NCBI GenBank assembly: GCA_013360195.1
Contig: JABWCQ010000019.1
Span: 1-53,384 of the forward strand
Reading direction: 5' to 3'
DNA length: 53,384 bases
Source of the DNA: a bacterium
GTDB taxonomy: Bacteria; Electryoneota; RPQS01
Notes under the pieces: generated by a model
The model's database searches: none
What the model was told of the DNA's origin: nothing
What the model saw: the letters and a program-made list of their open reading frames with translations, nothing else
In this document: positions 29,777-39,194 of the stretch, piece after piece
Position numbering within the stretch: the first letter of the stretch is position 1
How the letters are laid out: each line of letters starts with the position of its first letter
Made by a program: the position numbers and the translations under genes

Positions 29777-30901
29777 CTACTTCGTCAGTTTGTCGGGGTT
29801 CATGGCAAGGAAGGCCTCGTGAACGAAGATACCGTCCTTGCGGATGAGCACGCCGTCAATCCAGATTTCTCCGCCGCCGTATTCGGGACGCTGGATGCAA
29901 ACCAAGTCCCAGTGAATCTGGCTGCGGTTGCCGTTGTCGGCTTCGAATTCGTAGGCTTGTCCGGGAGTGAAGTGGAACGAGCCGGCAATCTTCTCATCGA
30001 ACAGAATATCATCCATCGGGTTCAGCACGTAGGGATGAAATCCGAGCGCGAATTCGCCGACGTAACGCGCGCCTTCGTCGGTGTCAAAGATTTCGTTGAT
30101 GCGCTTGGTGTCGTTGGCGGTCGCATTGACAATTTTGCCGTCCTTGAACTCGAGCACGACGTTCTCAAACGTGAAGCCGCGATAGGTCGAAGGCGAGTTG
30201 TAGCTGATCTTGCCGTTGACCGACGTGCGGACCGGTGCGGAGAAGATTTCCAGATCGGGAATGTTGAACTCGCCGCCGCACGGTTTCCACGGAATGCCCT
30301 TGATGGAGAATTGCAGGTCTGTGCCCGGTCCCTTGATATGCACCTTGTCGGACTTCTCGAGGAAGTGTTTCGCGGGAATCATAGCCTCGTTGGCCTTCTT
30401 CCAATCCACGTCACAGCAAACTCGATAGAAGAAATCTTCAAAGGCTTCATGGCTCATCTTGGCCATCTGTGCCATTTGCGGCGACGGATACTTGAGAATC
30501 ACCCAGCGTGTGTTTTCCACGCGCTGTTTGAGATGCACGGGTTTCAGCCAGTGTTTTTCGTAGAGTGACATTTTGTCACCGGGAACATCGGAGAGTTCCT
30601 TGGCGTTGTAAACTCCGCGCACGGCAATGTAGCAATCCATCTGCTTCATGCGGTAGAGCTCACTGTCGGCAATCAATTTGATGCGCTCTTCGGTGGCATT
30701 GTGGAACAACGTCCGGATAACGGCCTGCTGCTTGAATTCGAGCACGGGCAGACCTCCGGCGTCGCAGACTTCCTGGAGCAAAGTGGAAATGAATTTATGC
30801 GGCGTATCAAAGCACTCAATCAGGACTTTGTCGCCGGGTTTGACTTTTGTGGAGTGTTTGACCAACACTTCCGCGAGTTTCTTGTGACGAGGATCGTACA
30901 T
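29777..30901 (-). CDS. M29-family aminopeptidase (AmpS/aminopeptidase T-like)
   Basis: 374 aa, cytoplasmic. 'AEVLVKHSTKVKPGDKVLIE' is the family start. Likely metal ligands lie in 'GGEFNIPDLEIFSAP' (around Glu211/Glu218), 'YVGEFALG' (Glu283), His310 in 'AGSFHFTPG' and the HxD pair His330/Asp332 in 'SQIHWDLV'; 'RRPE/QRPEYGGGEIWIDGVLI'-type sequence closes the C-terminus. The family removes N-terminal residues using a dinuclear metal centre. Monocistronic, AAAGG before the ATG. Confidence 0.9.
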   Translation of the reverse strand: MYDPRHKKLAEVLVKHSTKVKPGDKVLIECFDTPHKFISTLLQEVCDAGGLPVLEFKQQAVIRTLFHNATEERIKLIADSELYRMKQMDCYIAVRGVYNAKELSDVPGDKMSLYEKHWLKPVHLKQRVENTRWVILKYPSPQMAQMAKMSHEAFEDFFYRVCCDVDWKKANEAMIPAKHFLEKSDKVHIKGPGTDLQFSIKGIPWKPCGGEFNIPDLEIFSAPVRTSVNGKISYNSPSTYRGFTFENVVLEFKDGKIVNATANDTKRINEIFDTDEGARYVGEFALGFHPYVLNPMDDILFDEKIAGSFHFTPGQAYEFEADNGNRSQIHWDLVCIQRPEYGGGEIWIDGVLIRKDGIFVHEAFLAMNPDKLTK

Positions 30902-31041
30902 GATAGCCTTTCAAAGTTTCGTCTGATAGTCCCCAGAGCATTGTGAATAAGGTAACAAAACCCGTGCTGATATTCAACCGAAGTAAGTGCGACCAGTGTT
31001 ACATAGTGGCCACTTCGAGAGGCATATGTCGGGTACTTGGC

Positions 31042-31070
31042 TTGCGAACGTCCGCAAAAAAGCGTATCTT
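31042..31070 (+). promoter_or_regulatory. Promoter of the methyltransferase-patatin pair
   Basis: TTGCGA, 17 bases, TATCTT, about 35 bp before the methyltransferase start. Same -10 as two other promoters in the window. Confidence 0.55.
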
Positions 31071-31105
31071 TCTGGGCTTTTTACACGGACAAGATACACA
31101 GAACT

Positions 31106-31939
31106 ATGAACTTAGAGAATTCCAGCGGGCTTGCACACCCGGGACACGCGCAGAATTTGGCCTGGTGGGATGAGGTCACTCCGGTGCATGTCCGGAGCGA
31201 ATTTTATGATGTAACAGGTTTCCTCGAGGGAAAACCGGCTCTTGACCGATTGGAGCGGGACTGGCTCGGGGATGTTGCAGGGATGCGGGTTTTGCATTTG
31301 CAGTGTCATTTCGGCAAATCCACCATTGAGATTGCCCGGGCCGGAGCTGCGGAAGTGGTGGGAGTGGATTTCTCCGGTGTTGCAGTGGACTCGGCACGGG
31401 AGCTGGCGAACCAGACGGGAGTTGCTGACCGAGTGCGGTTCGTACAGTGCGACGTCTTGAAACTCGATGAGATTCTGTGCGAGAAGTTTGATATTGTGTT
31501 CACGAGCTACGGAGTCATCTTCTGGCTGTCGGATCTCTATCGCTGGGGACAGGTGATTGCGAACATGCTTGCGCCCGGCGGAAAGTTCGTGATTGTGGAG
31601 GTTCACCCGGTGGTGATGATGTTTGAAGATGTCAACGGACGGATTGAGCGCAAGTTCAACTACTTTCATTGCGAAGAGGGCATTACCATGCCGCCGATGC
31701 CGGACTATGCAGACAAAAATTATGTTCCGGTCAACGATACTCTGGAGTGGCAATGGACATTGGCGGACGTCTTTCGCGCGCTGACGCGGGCAGGGCTGCG
31801 TGTCACGCAGATGGAGGAATATCCGACCTGCTGTTTTATGCCGTTTGCGAACATGGTGGAATGCGGTGACGACATGTATCGTCTGGCGGACGGCGAGCCG
31901 GAGATGCCCTTGACCTTTGCGATGGAAGCAAGGTTTTGA
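31106..31939 (+). CDS. Class I SAM-dependent methyltransferase
   Basis: 277 aa. Motif I is 'MRVLHLQCHFGKSTIEIARA', followed by 'AEVVGVDFSG' (acid that holds the ribose), 'VRFVQCDVLKL', and 'FDIVFTSYGVIFWL'. It is similar to methyltransferase-domain proteins found beside many genes; the substrate cannot be given. ATG 31106 is chosen because the promoter lies just before it, and 23 further codons upstream overlap that promoter. The stop is 1 bp before the proposed patatin start. Confidence 0.82.
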   Translation: MNLENSSGLAHPGHAQNLAWWDEVTPVHVRSEFYDVTGFLEGKPALDRLERDWLGDVAGMRVLHLQCHFGKSTIEIARAGAAEVVGVDFSGVAVDSARELANQTGVADRVRFVQCDVLKLDEILCEKFDIVFTSYGVIFWLSDLYRWGQVIANMLAPGGKFVIVEVHPVVMMFEDVNGRIERKFNYFHCEEGITMPPMPDYADKNYVPVNDTLEWQWTLADVFRALTRAGLRVTQMEEYPTCCFMPFANMVECGDDMYRLADGEPEMPLTFAMEARF

Positions 31940-31940
31940 G

Positions 31941-33053
31941 TTGCAACCGCATCTGCTGATAGCCTTGCAGGGGGGCGGCGCGTACGGTTCCTATCAAGCG
32001 GGAATGCTGGACGAGTATTTCCGGCAAAAAGGCCAGCCGTATGACGGCGGATACGGAGTGTCGGTCGGCGCACTGAATGTCGCGCAGCTATTTGGAACGA
32101 AGAGCGGTACGCCTGAAGCGAGCCTCCGTGAGCAGCCGGCGAATGCGGCGAGTTTAGCGGAGCTATGGCAGAAGGAGATTACGGGTAATGAGTCGGTCTA
32201 TAAGCCCTATCGCTCGACCGGTGTGGTGACGGAGGGTGCACGGCGTATACTGGGCAAGGGAATATTCGGAGATTTGGCCGTGGCCGCACTGCGCAAGCAG
32301 CCTGCGGTGTATGACACGAAGCCTTTGCGGGCACTGTTGGAAAAGAATCTCGCGGGCAGGAAGTGGCCGCGCGCTGTGGAAGTTGGAGCGGTGAATCTCG
32401 AATTGGGACGATTCTTCGAAATTCCGCTCTCGGCTCCCAGTCATGGCCTGACTCCTCTTGATGCGGTGATGGCCTCGGCGGCCATTCCGATTGTGTTTCC
32501 GCCCATTGAAGGATTCGTGGACGGCGGAGTGACCGATGTGACTCCGCTGCGCTCAGTGTTCAACCACTTCCGCGAAGTCCGTGATGAGCGCAGGTCCCGC
32601 AATCAACCTGAAATCAGACAGGAGTTGCACGTCTATCGTGCGTCCTCGTTTCCGCAGCCGAAGCGCGGGCCGTTCGACCGGGTAGTGAAGGTGCTCGAAC
32701 GCACGCTGGAAATTTTCGTGGACAACACCGACCGTGAAGACTACGAGCGCGCGGCGTTTATCAACGAGCTTGCAGGCAAGATGCACTGCACACAGGTTTC
32801 GGCGGACAAAAAGGTCAAAAGCGAGTTCGTTTCGTGGCACCGCAAATACGGTTTGATTGATATCTACGTGATCGGTCCGTCGAAAAACGAAATGGGCAAG
32901 TTTTCTGACTCTTCGCGCAATTTTTCACCGAAGGCAATACGTGAAGGATTGATACTCGGCAGACGAAGAATGGCGGACTTTCTGCAAAATAGGGACGAAT
33001 ACCTACTCGAAGTTGTTCTGTTCAACGATGATGTGCCGGAGTTGGGGAAATAG
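31941..33053 (+). CDS. Patatin-like phospholipase
   Basis: 370 aa. The oxyanion motif 'ALQGGGAYGSYQAGML', the nucleophile elbow 'GVSVGALN' (GxSxG) and the catalytic-dyad motif 'FVDGGVTDVTPL' (DGG) are all present, so a Ser-Asp lipid acyl hydrolase is likely active. The start is taken as TTG 31941, with AAGG 7 bases upstream and 1 bp after the methyltransferase stop; a TTG at 31917 is an alternative. No signal peptide, so cytoplasmic or membrane-peripheral. Confidence 0.85.
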   Translation: MQPHLLIALQGGGAYGSYQAGMLDEYFRQKGQPYDGGYGVSVGALNVAQLFGTKSGTPEASLREQPANAASLAELWQKEITGNESVYKPYRSTGVVTEGARRILGKGIFGDLAVAALRKQPAVYDTKPLRALLEKNLAGRKWPRAVEVGAVNLELGRFFEIPLSAPSHGLTPLDAVMASAAIPIVFPPIEGFVDGGVTDVTPLRSVFNHFREVRDERRSRNQPEIRQELHVYRASSFPQPKRGPFDRVVKVLERTLEIFVDNTDREDYERAAFINELAGKMHCTQVSADKKVKSEFVSWHRKYGLIDIYVIGPSKNEMGKFSDSSRNFSPKAIREGLILGRRRMADFLQNRDEYLLEVVLFNDDVPELGK

Positions 33054-33097
33054 CGGTTAACTATGAGAGATTTCTTTTTTTCACACAACCAAACTCA

Positions 33098-34300
33098 ATG
33101 ACACCTGTTTACTTAGTAGACGCCCTCCGGACTCCGGTGGGCAAGCATAATGGCATTTTGAAATCAGTGCGGCCGGACGACATGGCGGCGTTGGTGCTGA
33201 AGAGAATCATCGAGCGCAACCAGCTTGATCCGGGCCTCGTGGACGAGGTGTATATGGGGTGTGCCAATCAGGCCGGTGAAGACAACCGGAATGTCGCGCG
33301 GATGGCTGTCCTGTTGGCCGGATTTCCCTATACGATACCGGCGGTGACAGTCAACCGCCTGTGTGCATCGGGGATGGAAGCGGCCGCGATAGCCTTTCGG
33401 GCGGTTGCATCCGGTGAAGGCAATTGCTACATTGCAGGAGGTGTCGAATCCATGACCCGCGCCCCCTTCAGCGTTCCCAAGCTGGAAAGTGGTTTCTCGT
33501 TCGGGAATTTAACGGCATGGGACACAACTTTGGGCTGGCGCTACCCGAATCCGGCGATGAAGGAGCTTTTTCCGCTGGAATCCATGGGGGAAACGGCGGA
33601 GAATATCTATGAAAAGTGGAATATCTCGCGCGAATTGCAGGACCAGTTTGCCTATGAGTCTCACCAAAAAGCGGTGACGGCGCAGGCGGCCGGGCTTTTT
33701 GCCGACGAGATTGTCCCTGTGGAGATCTCGCAGAAGAAGGGTGAAACTGTCATGATTGACCGCGATGAGGGTCCTCGTGCGGACACCACACTGGAAAAAC
33801 TTGCCACTCTGAAGCCGGCATTCCGTAAAGGTGGAACTGTAACCCCAGGGAATTCGTCCAGTCTAAATGATGGGGCGGCGGCGTTGCTGATCTGCTCGGA
33901 GAAGTTCGTGAAGGACCATGGCCTGAAGCCGCTGGCTCGGATAGTCGCTTCAGCGTCGGCGGGTGTGGACCCGCGCTACATGGGAATCGGGCCGGTGAAC
34001 GCCGTGGAAAAGCTACTTTCTCGGACGGGACTGACGCGATTTGAAATCGGGCTTTGGGAAATCAACGAAGCTTTTGCCGTGCAGGTATTGGCAGTAGTTG
34101 CCGAGTTGGATCCTCACATTGACCGGGTGAACCCGAAGGGCGGTGCCATCGCGATAGGCCACCCGTTGGGAATGTCTGGTGCGCGCATTTTAGGCACTCT
34201 TGCACGCAGCATGCGCGATGCCGGCACCAAGTGGGGGATAGCCAGCCTCTGTGTTGGAGTTGGGCAGGGCCAAGCTATGCTGCTGGAAAATATAAATTAA
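33098..34300 (+). CDS. Acetyl-CoA C-acyltransferase (thiolase)
   Basis: 400 aa. Nucleophile Cys89 in 'NRLCASGMEA', 'GGVESMTRAPF', 'INEAFAVQ', 'GGAIAIGHPLGMSGAR' with the base histidine, and the second cysteine in 'SLCVGVGQGQA'. It is closest in pattern to degradative thiolases of the PcaF/FadA type, which cleave 3-oxoacyl-CoA. No other beta-oxidation genes are adjacent. A plus-strand run with the patatin gene, 44 bp before. Confidence 0.93.
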   Translation: MTPVYLVDALRTPVGKHNGILKSVRPDDMAALVLKRIIERNQLDPGLVDEVYMGCANQAGEDNRNVARMAVLLAGFPYTIPAVTVNRLCASGMEAAAIAFRAVASGEGNCYIAGGVESMTRAPFSVPKLESGFSFGNLTAWDTTLGWRYPNPAMKELFPLESMGETAENIYEKWNISRELQDQFAYESHQKAVTAQAAGLFADEIVPVEISQKKGETVMIDRDEGPRADTTLEKLATLKPAFRKGGTVTPGNSSSLNDGAAALLICSEKFVKDHGLKPLARIVASASAGVDPRYMGIGPVNAVEKLLSRTGLTRFEIGLWEINEAFAVQVLAVVAELDPHIDRVNPKGGAIAIGHPLGMSGARILGTLARSMRDAGTKWGIASLCVGVGQGQAMLLENIN

Positions 34301-34426
34301 GCTGGGTCTGCCAGATTTGCCAAATTCGCAATAAGTTGGCATAATGTTCGCTGTATCGTTTTCATAATCCATTCACAACCTTTTCAGAAAGTAATTTTGG
34401 TGCCGCGGGGCACCGTCACCAACCCA

Positions 34427-34885
34427 ATGATTGTCAGCACCGCGACGATGGCGGATCTGCCCCAGCTGCTCGAGCTGGTCGCCGAATACCAATCCGAAGG
34501 CGAAGAATTCGAAGCACAGCCCGAGAACATAAACCGGGAGTACTTGACAGAGATTTTGGAGAATGACCGACTGGGATTAGTTTTCATCGGTCGCACATCA
34601 AGCGGAATCCCCGTGGGTTTTCTGTTGATGTATTTAACACCTTCGACGCTTGAAGCGGACAGGGTTCCAACGATTTTGGACATGTTCGTGCGTCCCAGCC
34701 AGCGCGAAAAGGGCTTTGGACGGCAGTTGTTTGACCATGCCATTCGCTGGGCCAGGAAAGAGAAGTTCGCGCACATTGACTGCCCCGTGGAAAACATGAA
34801 CATGGTGGCACAGTACCTCTTCGACTACTACAAGGCCGATTCATCCGGCCGCATACTTTACTCTATTGACCTTACGAAAGAATAG
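34427..34885 (+). CDS. GNAT-family N-acetyltransferase
   Basis: 152 aa. The acetyl-CoA binding motif A is 'LDMFVRPSQREKGFGRQLFD', with 'IVSTATMADLPQLLELVAEY' at the start and 'NMNMVAQYLFDYYKADSSGR' near the end. Substrate unknown. ATG 34427 has no clear ribosome site; a TTG ten codons upstream is possible. It overlaps the next secreted-protein gene by 20 bp. Confidence 0.82.
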   Translation: MIVSTATMADLPQLLELVAEYQSEGEEFEAQPENINREYLTEILENDRLGLVFIGRTSSGIPVGFLLMYLTPSTLEADRVPTILDMFVRPSQREKGFGRQLFDHAIRWARKEKFAHIDCPVENMNMVAQYLFDYYKADSSGRILYSIDLTKE

Positions 34886-36530
34886 CTTCGTTTCGATTGT
34901 TATTCTGCTTTTGACAGGACTTGTTTGGGCGAAGACCCCAAGCGAGCCGCGGAAGCATTTTGGCCGTTCGCTGCCGCAAATGGAGGCTTTGCGGTCGCCG
35001 CATTCTCCGCTGGACGTGCTCTATTCTTGGACGGAGGGACCGGATTCAATACTGGATCTTGAGACCATCGTCGCGACGATAAATGTCCCTGAATCCTTCA
35101 ATGTCGAGGATGTGGACGCGGGTGTGACGATTACGCATCCGTATGTGCGCGATCTGACGCTGTGGCTTGAACGGGATTCGGTGTATATTGACTCCTTCAT
35201 CGCGCGAATCGACACCATTTGGGACACGGACTCAACGTTTCATCGCGATACGCTGTGGGGCACGGAGCCGATTGACTCGGTGGCACGTGTGCTTCTGCTC
35301 GATTTGTTTCCCGGCGACGACATCGAGAACATGACCGGGTGCTGGTTTGACGACGATGCAGGCCGGGGAATTTATGAAGGACTTCCGCCATTCACGGGCG
35401 GTTTCAGGCCATTGCGTTCAATGGATACCCAGTTCGCCGGGCATGACGCGCAAGGCGAATGGCGGCTGATTGTACGCGACCGCTTCTTGTTCGACGAAGG
35501 TGTGCTGGAAGGGTTCTGGCTGGAAATCAACGGTATTCCCTCTCTAACGGGAACGGTGACCAACAGCGTGAATGGAAATCCGATCGCCAATGCGACGGTG
35601 CTCGTGATGGACACCAGTCTCGCGGATACGGTTGGACAAGTGAGCACGCTTACCAACGGCACTTACAGCTTCTCGCGATTCCCCGAGGGAACTTACCGGG
35701 TTCAGGTGAACGCCGCGAACTATGATTCGGCATACGCGGACGGGATAGTCGTGACAACCGGTCAAACCACGGTGCAGAATTTCACGCTTGTTCCGCGGGT
35801 CGGATTCACTGATGTCCCCTACACCGGTTCGCCAGTGCCGATTCCTGATTTGACGCAGGTCATTGTTCCGCTCGAGGTGACGGGATTAACGGGGAATATT
35901 CAGGACTTGGATGTGACAGTAAGCATCACGCATCCGTACATTGCGGACATGTTCATTGCAATTCAGCATCCGAATTCGGATTCGGTGGTGTTGTTCAACC
36001 CGCCGCTGTCGCCGAGCCTTGGCGCCAATATGACGAATTGCCGCTTTGACGATGAAGCTTCCACACCTATCGGCAGCGGCACAGGGCCATTCACCGGTTC
36101 GTATCGTCCGTTTTCAAATTTGAGTCAACTGGATACGTTGGAACCGTCCGGCACGTGGAACCTGATTGTCGAGGACGCGGGTGAGGCCGATGAGGGGACC
36201 CTGCAGAGCTTTACCTTGCATTTTGAGTTACCGTTGACGGAAGATGCCGAAGAGCCGGTCGTTGTCCGCGATTTTCAATTGCACCCGGCCTATCCGAATC
36301 CGTTCAATGCGAGTGTGAACTTGACTCTGGATGTCGTACGTGCGCAGAATGTTGAATTACTCGTGTTTGACGTCACAGGCCGCCTGGTTGAAACGCTTCA
36401 CAGCGGCATGTTGAACATGGGGTCGCACCGCTTCATTTGGTCTCCGTTGTCGCGGGCTAGCGGAGTGTATTTCGTGCGCGCTCAAACACTCGACGCGAAT
36501 CAGACAATCAAGACACTGTTGCTGAAATAG
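34866..36530 (+). CDS. Type IX-secreted protein with two proprotein-convertase P domains
   Basis: 554 aa. Start TTG 34866 gives a signal peptide (FVSIVILLLTGLVWA). A first P-domain-like beta sandwich (about 55-230) has 'VDAGVTITHPYVRDLTLWLE' and 'ENMTGCWFDDDAG'; a carboxypeptidase regulatory-like segment (about 235-320) has 'LTGTVTNSVNGNPIANATVL'; a second P domain (about 325-465) has 'DLDVTVSITHPYIADMFIAI' and 'NMTNCRFDDEASTPI'. The last 75 residues are a type IX sorting domain ('LHPAYPNPFNASVNLTLDV', 'GVYFVRAQTLDAN'). There is no protease domain, so it is probably a surface binding protein. Overlaps the GNAT gene by 20 bp. Confidence 0.82.
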   Translation: MTLRKNSFVSIVILLLTGLVWAKTPSEPRKHFGRSLPQMEALRSPHSPLDVLYSWTEGPDSILDLETIVATINVPESFNVEDVDAGVTITHPYVRDLTLWLERDSVYIDSFIARIDTIWDTDSTFHRDTLWGTEPIDSVARVLLLDLFPGDDIENMTGCWFDDDAGRGIYEGLPPFTGGFRPLRSMDTQFAGHDAQGEWRLIVRDRFLFDEGVLEGFWLEINGIPSLTGTVTNSVNGNPIANATVLVMDTSLADTVGQVSTLTNGTYSFSRFPEGTYRVQVNAANYDSAYADGIVVTTGQTTVQNFTLVPRVGFTDVPYTGSPVPIPDLTQVIVPLEVTGLTGNIQDLDVTVSITHPYIADMFIAIQHPNSDSVVLFNPPLSPSLGANMTNCRFDDEASTPIGSGTGPFTGSYRPFSNLSQLDTLEPSGTWNLIVEDAGEADEGTLQSFTLHFELPLTEDAEEPVVVRDFQLHPAYPNPFNASVNLTLDVVRAQNVELLVFDVTGRLVETLHSGMLNMGSHRFIWSPLSRASGVYFVRAQTLDANQTIKTLLLK

Positions 36531-36708
36531 CACTACGCTTGCTGCATCAAAAGAGATATGGAGAGCTGTTTAACGCCAGTTCAGAGACAAGCATTTATTT
36601 AGAGATTGTCTCATGCTTCCAATTGTTTCTGTAGAATAGAAGTGACTCTGAATGCGTTCATTCGTGTCCTCTAGAGAGTCAGATAGATCAAATAGAAATG
36701 AGGTTACA

Positions 36709-37101
36709 ATGTTTCGAATCGTTCTTATTATTACTGTTCTTTCTATTAGCACGTCTTATGCCCCTGCCGCATGTCCTGGGGATCCTGGTCTTGTTGTCAG
36801 ACTAGTGCAGGGCACAGGTTATTCTGGGAATGTCGTGTTCACGCAATCCAACACATGCAAGTCGAAATACAACTGGCACGTGAACCGAGCAGGATGCGCG
36901 TCTAATATGGGCGTGTTTGCGGAACTAATTGACCTGACAACAGGTCAGACAATCATTTCAAGCGGGGTTACCGGGACAGGGACATGTACTGAGACAGTCA
37001 CCCTTGTGAATGATCATCAATACGAAATGAGGTTTGATTATCAAATCGTGCAAGTTAACTGCCCTGCTGGGACCATAATTATTGAGTTTAAGCTCTGTTG
37101 A
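36709..37101 (+). CDS. Small secreted protein of unknown function
   Basis: 130 aa, no family recognised. A signal peptide (FRIVLIITVLSISTSYA) is followed by a short beta-rich domain with six cysteines ('PAACPGDPGLVVRL', 'NTCKSKYNW', 'AGCASNMGV', 'GTGTCTETVTL', 'VNCPAGTI', 'FKLC'), probably disulfide bonded. The ATG follows GAGG by 6 bases. No sorting tail. It lies between two type IX cargo genes. Confidence 0.7.
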   Translation: MFRIVLIITVLSISTSYAPAACPGDPGLVVRLVQGTGYSGNVVFTQSNTCKSKYNWHVNRAGCASNMGVFAELIDLTTGQTIISSGVTGTGTCTETVTLVNDHQYEMRFDYQIVQVNCPAGTIIIEFKLC

Positions 37102-37267
37102 GCTTCACAAGCGATTCGCTAGCTCGGCTTTGCGAAACTACTGTTTTCGTTACCGGCTAACTACAATTTCAAGGATACAATTACTTAAGGCGATAGTTTT
37201 TTATCGACTTTTCATAACATTTGGTTTGCACTCTGAACAACCGAACAAAACTAATTGGAGAAGACAC

Positions 37268-38956
37268 ATGCAAAGAATTACAAGACTATTTGTTTTGACT
37301 TTGTTGCTCATTGTTGTTGGGGCGGCATTTGCGGGCAAGGCGCGAGGCCCCGAAGCCAGCTTGGTGAGCAAGAGCGGCGAGGTTCACAACATTTCGCCTG
37401 GCGTCTCGGCTTTTCGGCTTCCGGAAGTCGGCTCACGTCGTCCAGGTTCCCTAGACGAAGTGATCATTTCTGAAGATTTTGAAGACTACGCGAACGGCAG
37501 TTTGCCCCCGGGTTGGACCCAAGTTGACGTTGACAACGGTTCCTGCCCTGTGACGGGTTTTGGCGGTTTCTCTCGCTGGATTGTGTTTAGTGGTATTCCA
37601 GCTCATTCCGGTACAAAATTTGTGGCAAACGCTTACAATGCCCCACCTGTCCCGAACAACGATTGGTTGATTTTACCGCAACAGAACTTGACCGGTGAAA
37701 TCACGCTTTCTTATTGGGCAGCATCACAGGATCCGTCGTATTTGGAAACCTTTGAAATTCGCGTTTCAACGACCGGCAGTACCCCAGCTGACTTCACAAA
37801 TCTGGTCTCCACACATGTCGATGTTCCGAGTACCTACACTCAATACACAGACGATCTTTCAGCGTACGCCGGCAGCCCATTTTACATCGCATTCCACTAT
37901 ACATCTGTCGATGAGTTTATTCTCAAGGTTGATGACATTTTGCTCGAAGCCGGTGAAGCCGCTCCGACGGGCACGATCTCGGGCACTGTGACCAATTTCG
38001 AAACGAGTGCTCCGATTGTCGGCGCGACGGTGGAGATTGAAGGCGGCGGCAGCACGGAAACGGATGCCAACGGCGCGTACAGCTTCGATGTTCCTGCGGG
38101 TACGTACACGCTGACGGCCAGTGCGCAGAGTTTTGAAGATGAAACCATCGCGGGCGTTGAAGTGGTAGTCGAACAGACGACGACCGTTGACTTCGCGTTG
38201 GTGCCGTCGAGCACGGTCACCACCGATTACCCGTCCGCTGCAACTCCGGTGAACATTCCGGATCAAAGCCCGACGGGTGCCAACAAGACGATGACGATTA
38301 CCGACGACTTCCTGATTGAAGACCTTGATGTCACCGTCAACATTACGCACACTTGGGTGTCAGACCTTGACCTCTACCTGATTTCTCCTTGGGGTGATAC
38401 GGTTCAGCTTGCTGAAGACCCGACGACGTTCCCCCCGGGAGCAAACATGACAAATTGCCGCTTCGACGACGAAGCTGCAGTCGCCTTCAATTATGAGACA
38501 CTTACCGCTCCGTTCACCGGGAGCTGGCAGCCGTTCGAAGAGTTGGGTGCCTTTGAAGGCTTCACGACGCAGGGAATCTGGACACTGCGCGCGGTGGACA
38601 ACGAGCAGGCTGACGTCGGCTCCATCGGTGTTTTCATTGTCCACGTGTTGCACGAAGCGTCGGCGGTCGGTCCGCGCGGCGAAGGCATTCCGACTGGTTT
38701 TGCCATGCACGAGGCTTTCCCGAATCCGTTCAATCCAAGCACGCGCATTGACTTCGACGTTCCGGCGACGACGAATGGCGAACTGAAGATTTACAACTCG
38801 CTTGGTCAGGAAGTCGCGACGCTCGTGAGCGGTCAGCTTGCCACGGGTCTGCATTCGGTATATTTCGATGCGTCTGCACTGACGTCAGGAATCTACTTTG
38901 CTCAACTTCGCGCCGGTTCGTTTGTTGCAACGCAAAAACTCGTATTGATGAAGTAA
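37268..38956 (+). CDS. Type IX-secreted choice-of-anchor / P-domain protein
   Basis: 562 aa. ATG 37268 follows GGAG; the signal peptide ends at 'VGAAFA'. Domain order: a cleaved-adhesin/choice-of-anchor J-type lectin fold (about 55-220: 'SEDFEDYANGSLPPGWTQVD', 'NDWLILPQQNLTG', 'TLSYWAASQD'), a carboxypeptidase regulatory-like segment (about 228-310: 'GTISGTVTNFETSAPIVGAT'), a P domain (about 320-470: 'LDVTVNITHTWVSDLDLYLI', 'NMTNCRFDDEAAV') and a type IX sorting domain ('HEAFPNPFNPSTRIDFDV', 'IYNSLGQEVATLVSG'). Shares its last three domains with the protein at 34866. Confidence 0.85.
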   Translation: MQRITRLFVLTLLLIVVGAAFAGKARGPEASLVSKSGEVHNISPGVSAFRLPEVGSRRPGSLDEVIISEDFEDYANGSLPPGWTQVDVDNGSCPVTGFGGFSRWIVFSGIPAHSGTKFVANAYNAPPVPNNDWLILPQQNLTGEITLSYWAASQDPSYLETFEIRVSTTGSTPADFTNLVSTHVDVPSTYTQYTDDLSAYAGSPFYIAFHYTSVDEFILKVDDILLEAGEAAPTGTISGTVTNFETSAPIVGATVEIEGGGSTETDANGAYSFDVPAGTYTLTASAQSFEDETIAGVEVVVEQTTTVDFALVPSSTVTTDYPSAATPVNIPDQSPTGANKTMTITDDFLIEDLDVTVNITHTWVSDLDLYLISPWGDTVQLAEDPTTFPPGANMTNCRFDDEAAVAFNYETLTAPFTGSWQPFEELGAFEGFTTQGIWTLRAVDNEQADVGSIGVFIVHVLHEASAVGPRGEGIPTGFAMHEAFPNPFNPSTRIDFDVPATTNGELKIYNSLGQEVATLVSGQLATGLHSVYFDASALTSGIYFAQLRAGSFVATQKLVLMK

Positions 38957-39000
38957 CGTCGTTTCAAATGCCTGAACGGCACGTCGAAATGTGAACGTTG

Positions 39001-39029
39001 AAGCGGCAGCCTGAAAGGGCTGCCGCTTT
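39001..39029 (+). terminator. Terminator after the P-domain protein gene
   Basis: An 11-12 bp stem (AAGCGGCAGCC / GGCTGCCGCTT) followed by TC-rich sequence, 44 bp after the stop codon. Confidence 0.8.
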
Positions 39030-39159
39030 CGTTGGTGAGAATGTCACTTACTATTTCTGACCCACGAATGCCTCTTGTCAAGACTCAACGGACGTCACCA
39101 AACTAAGTGAAATCATGTGTTATGCAATGAACCCACAGAGCGGCAATTCGAATTTTGAG

Positions 39160-39188
39160 TTGCACTGCGGCGAATGCGAGCGTATATT
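39160..39188 (+). promoter_or_regulatory. Promoter of the small RNA
   Basis: TTGCAC, 17 bases, TATATT. The predicted transcription start near 39195 falls just before the first hairpin. Confidence 0.55.
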
Positions 39189-39194
39189 ATGGCG

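Noticed and set aside
36590-36635. Imperfect hairpin around GAGACAAGC / GATTGTCTC
   Set aside because: Large loop, few pairs and A+T-rich; not convincing as terminator or regulatory RNA.
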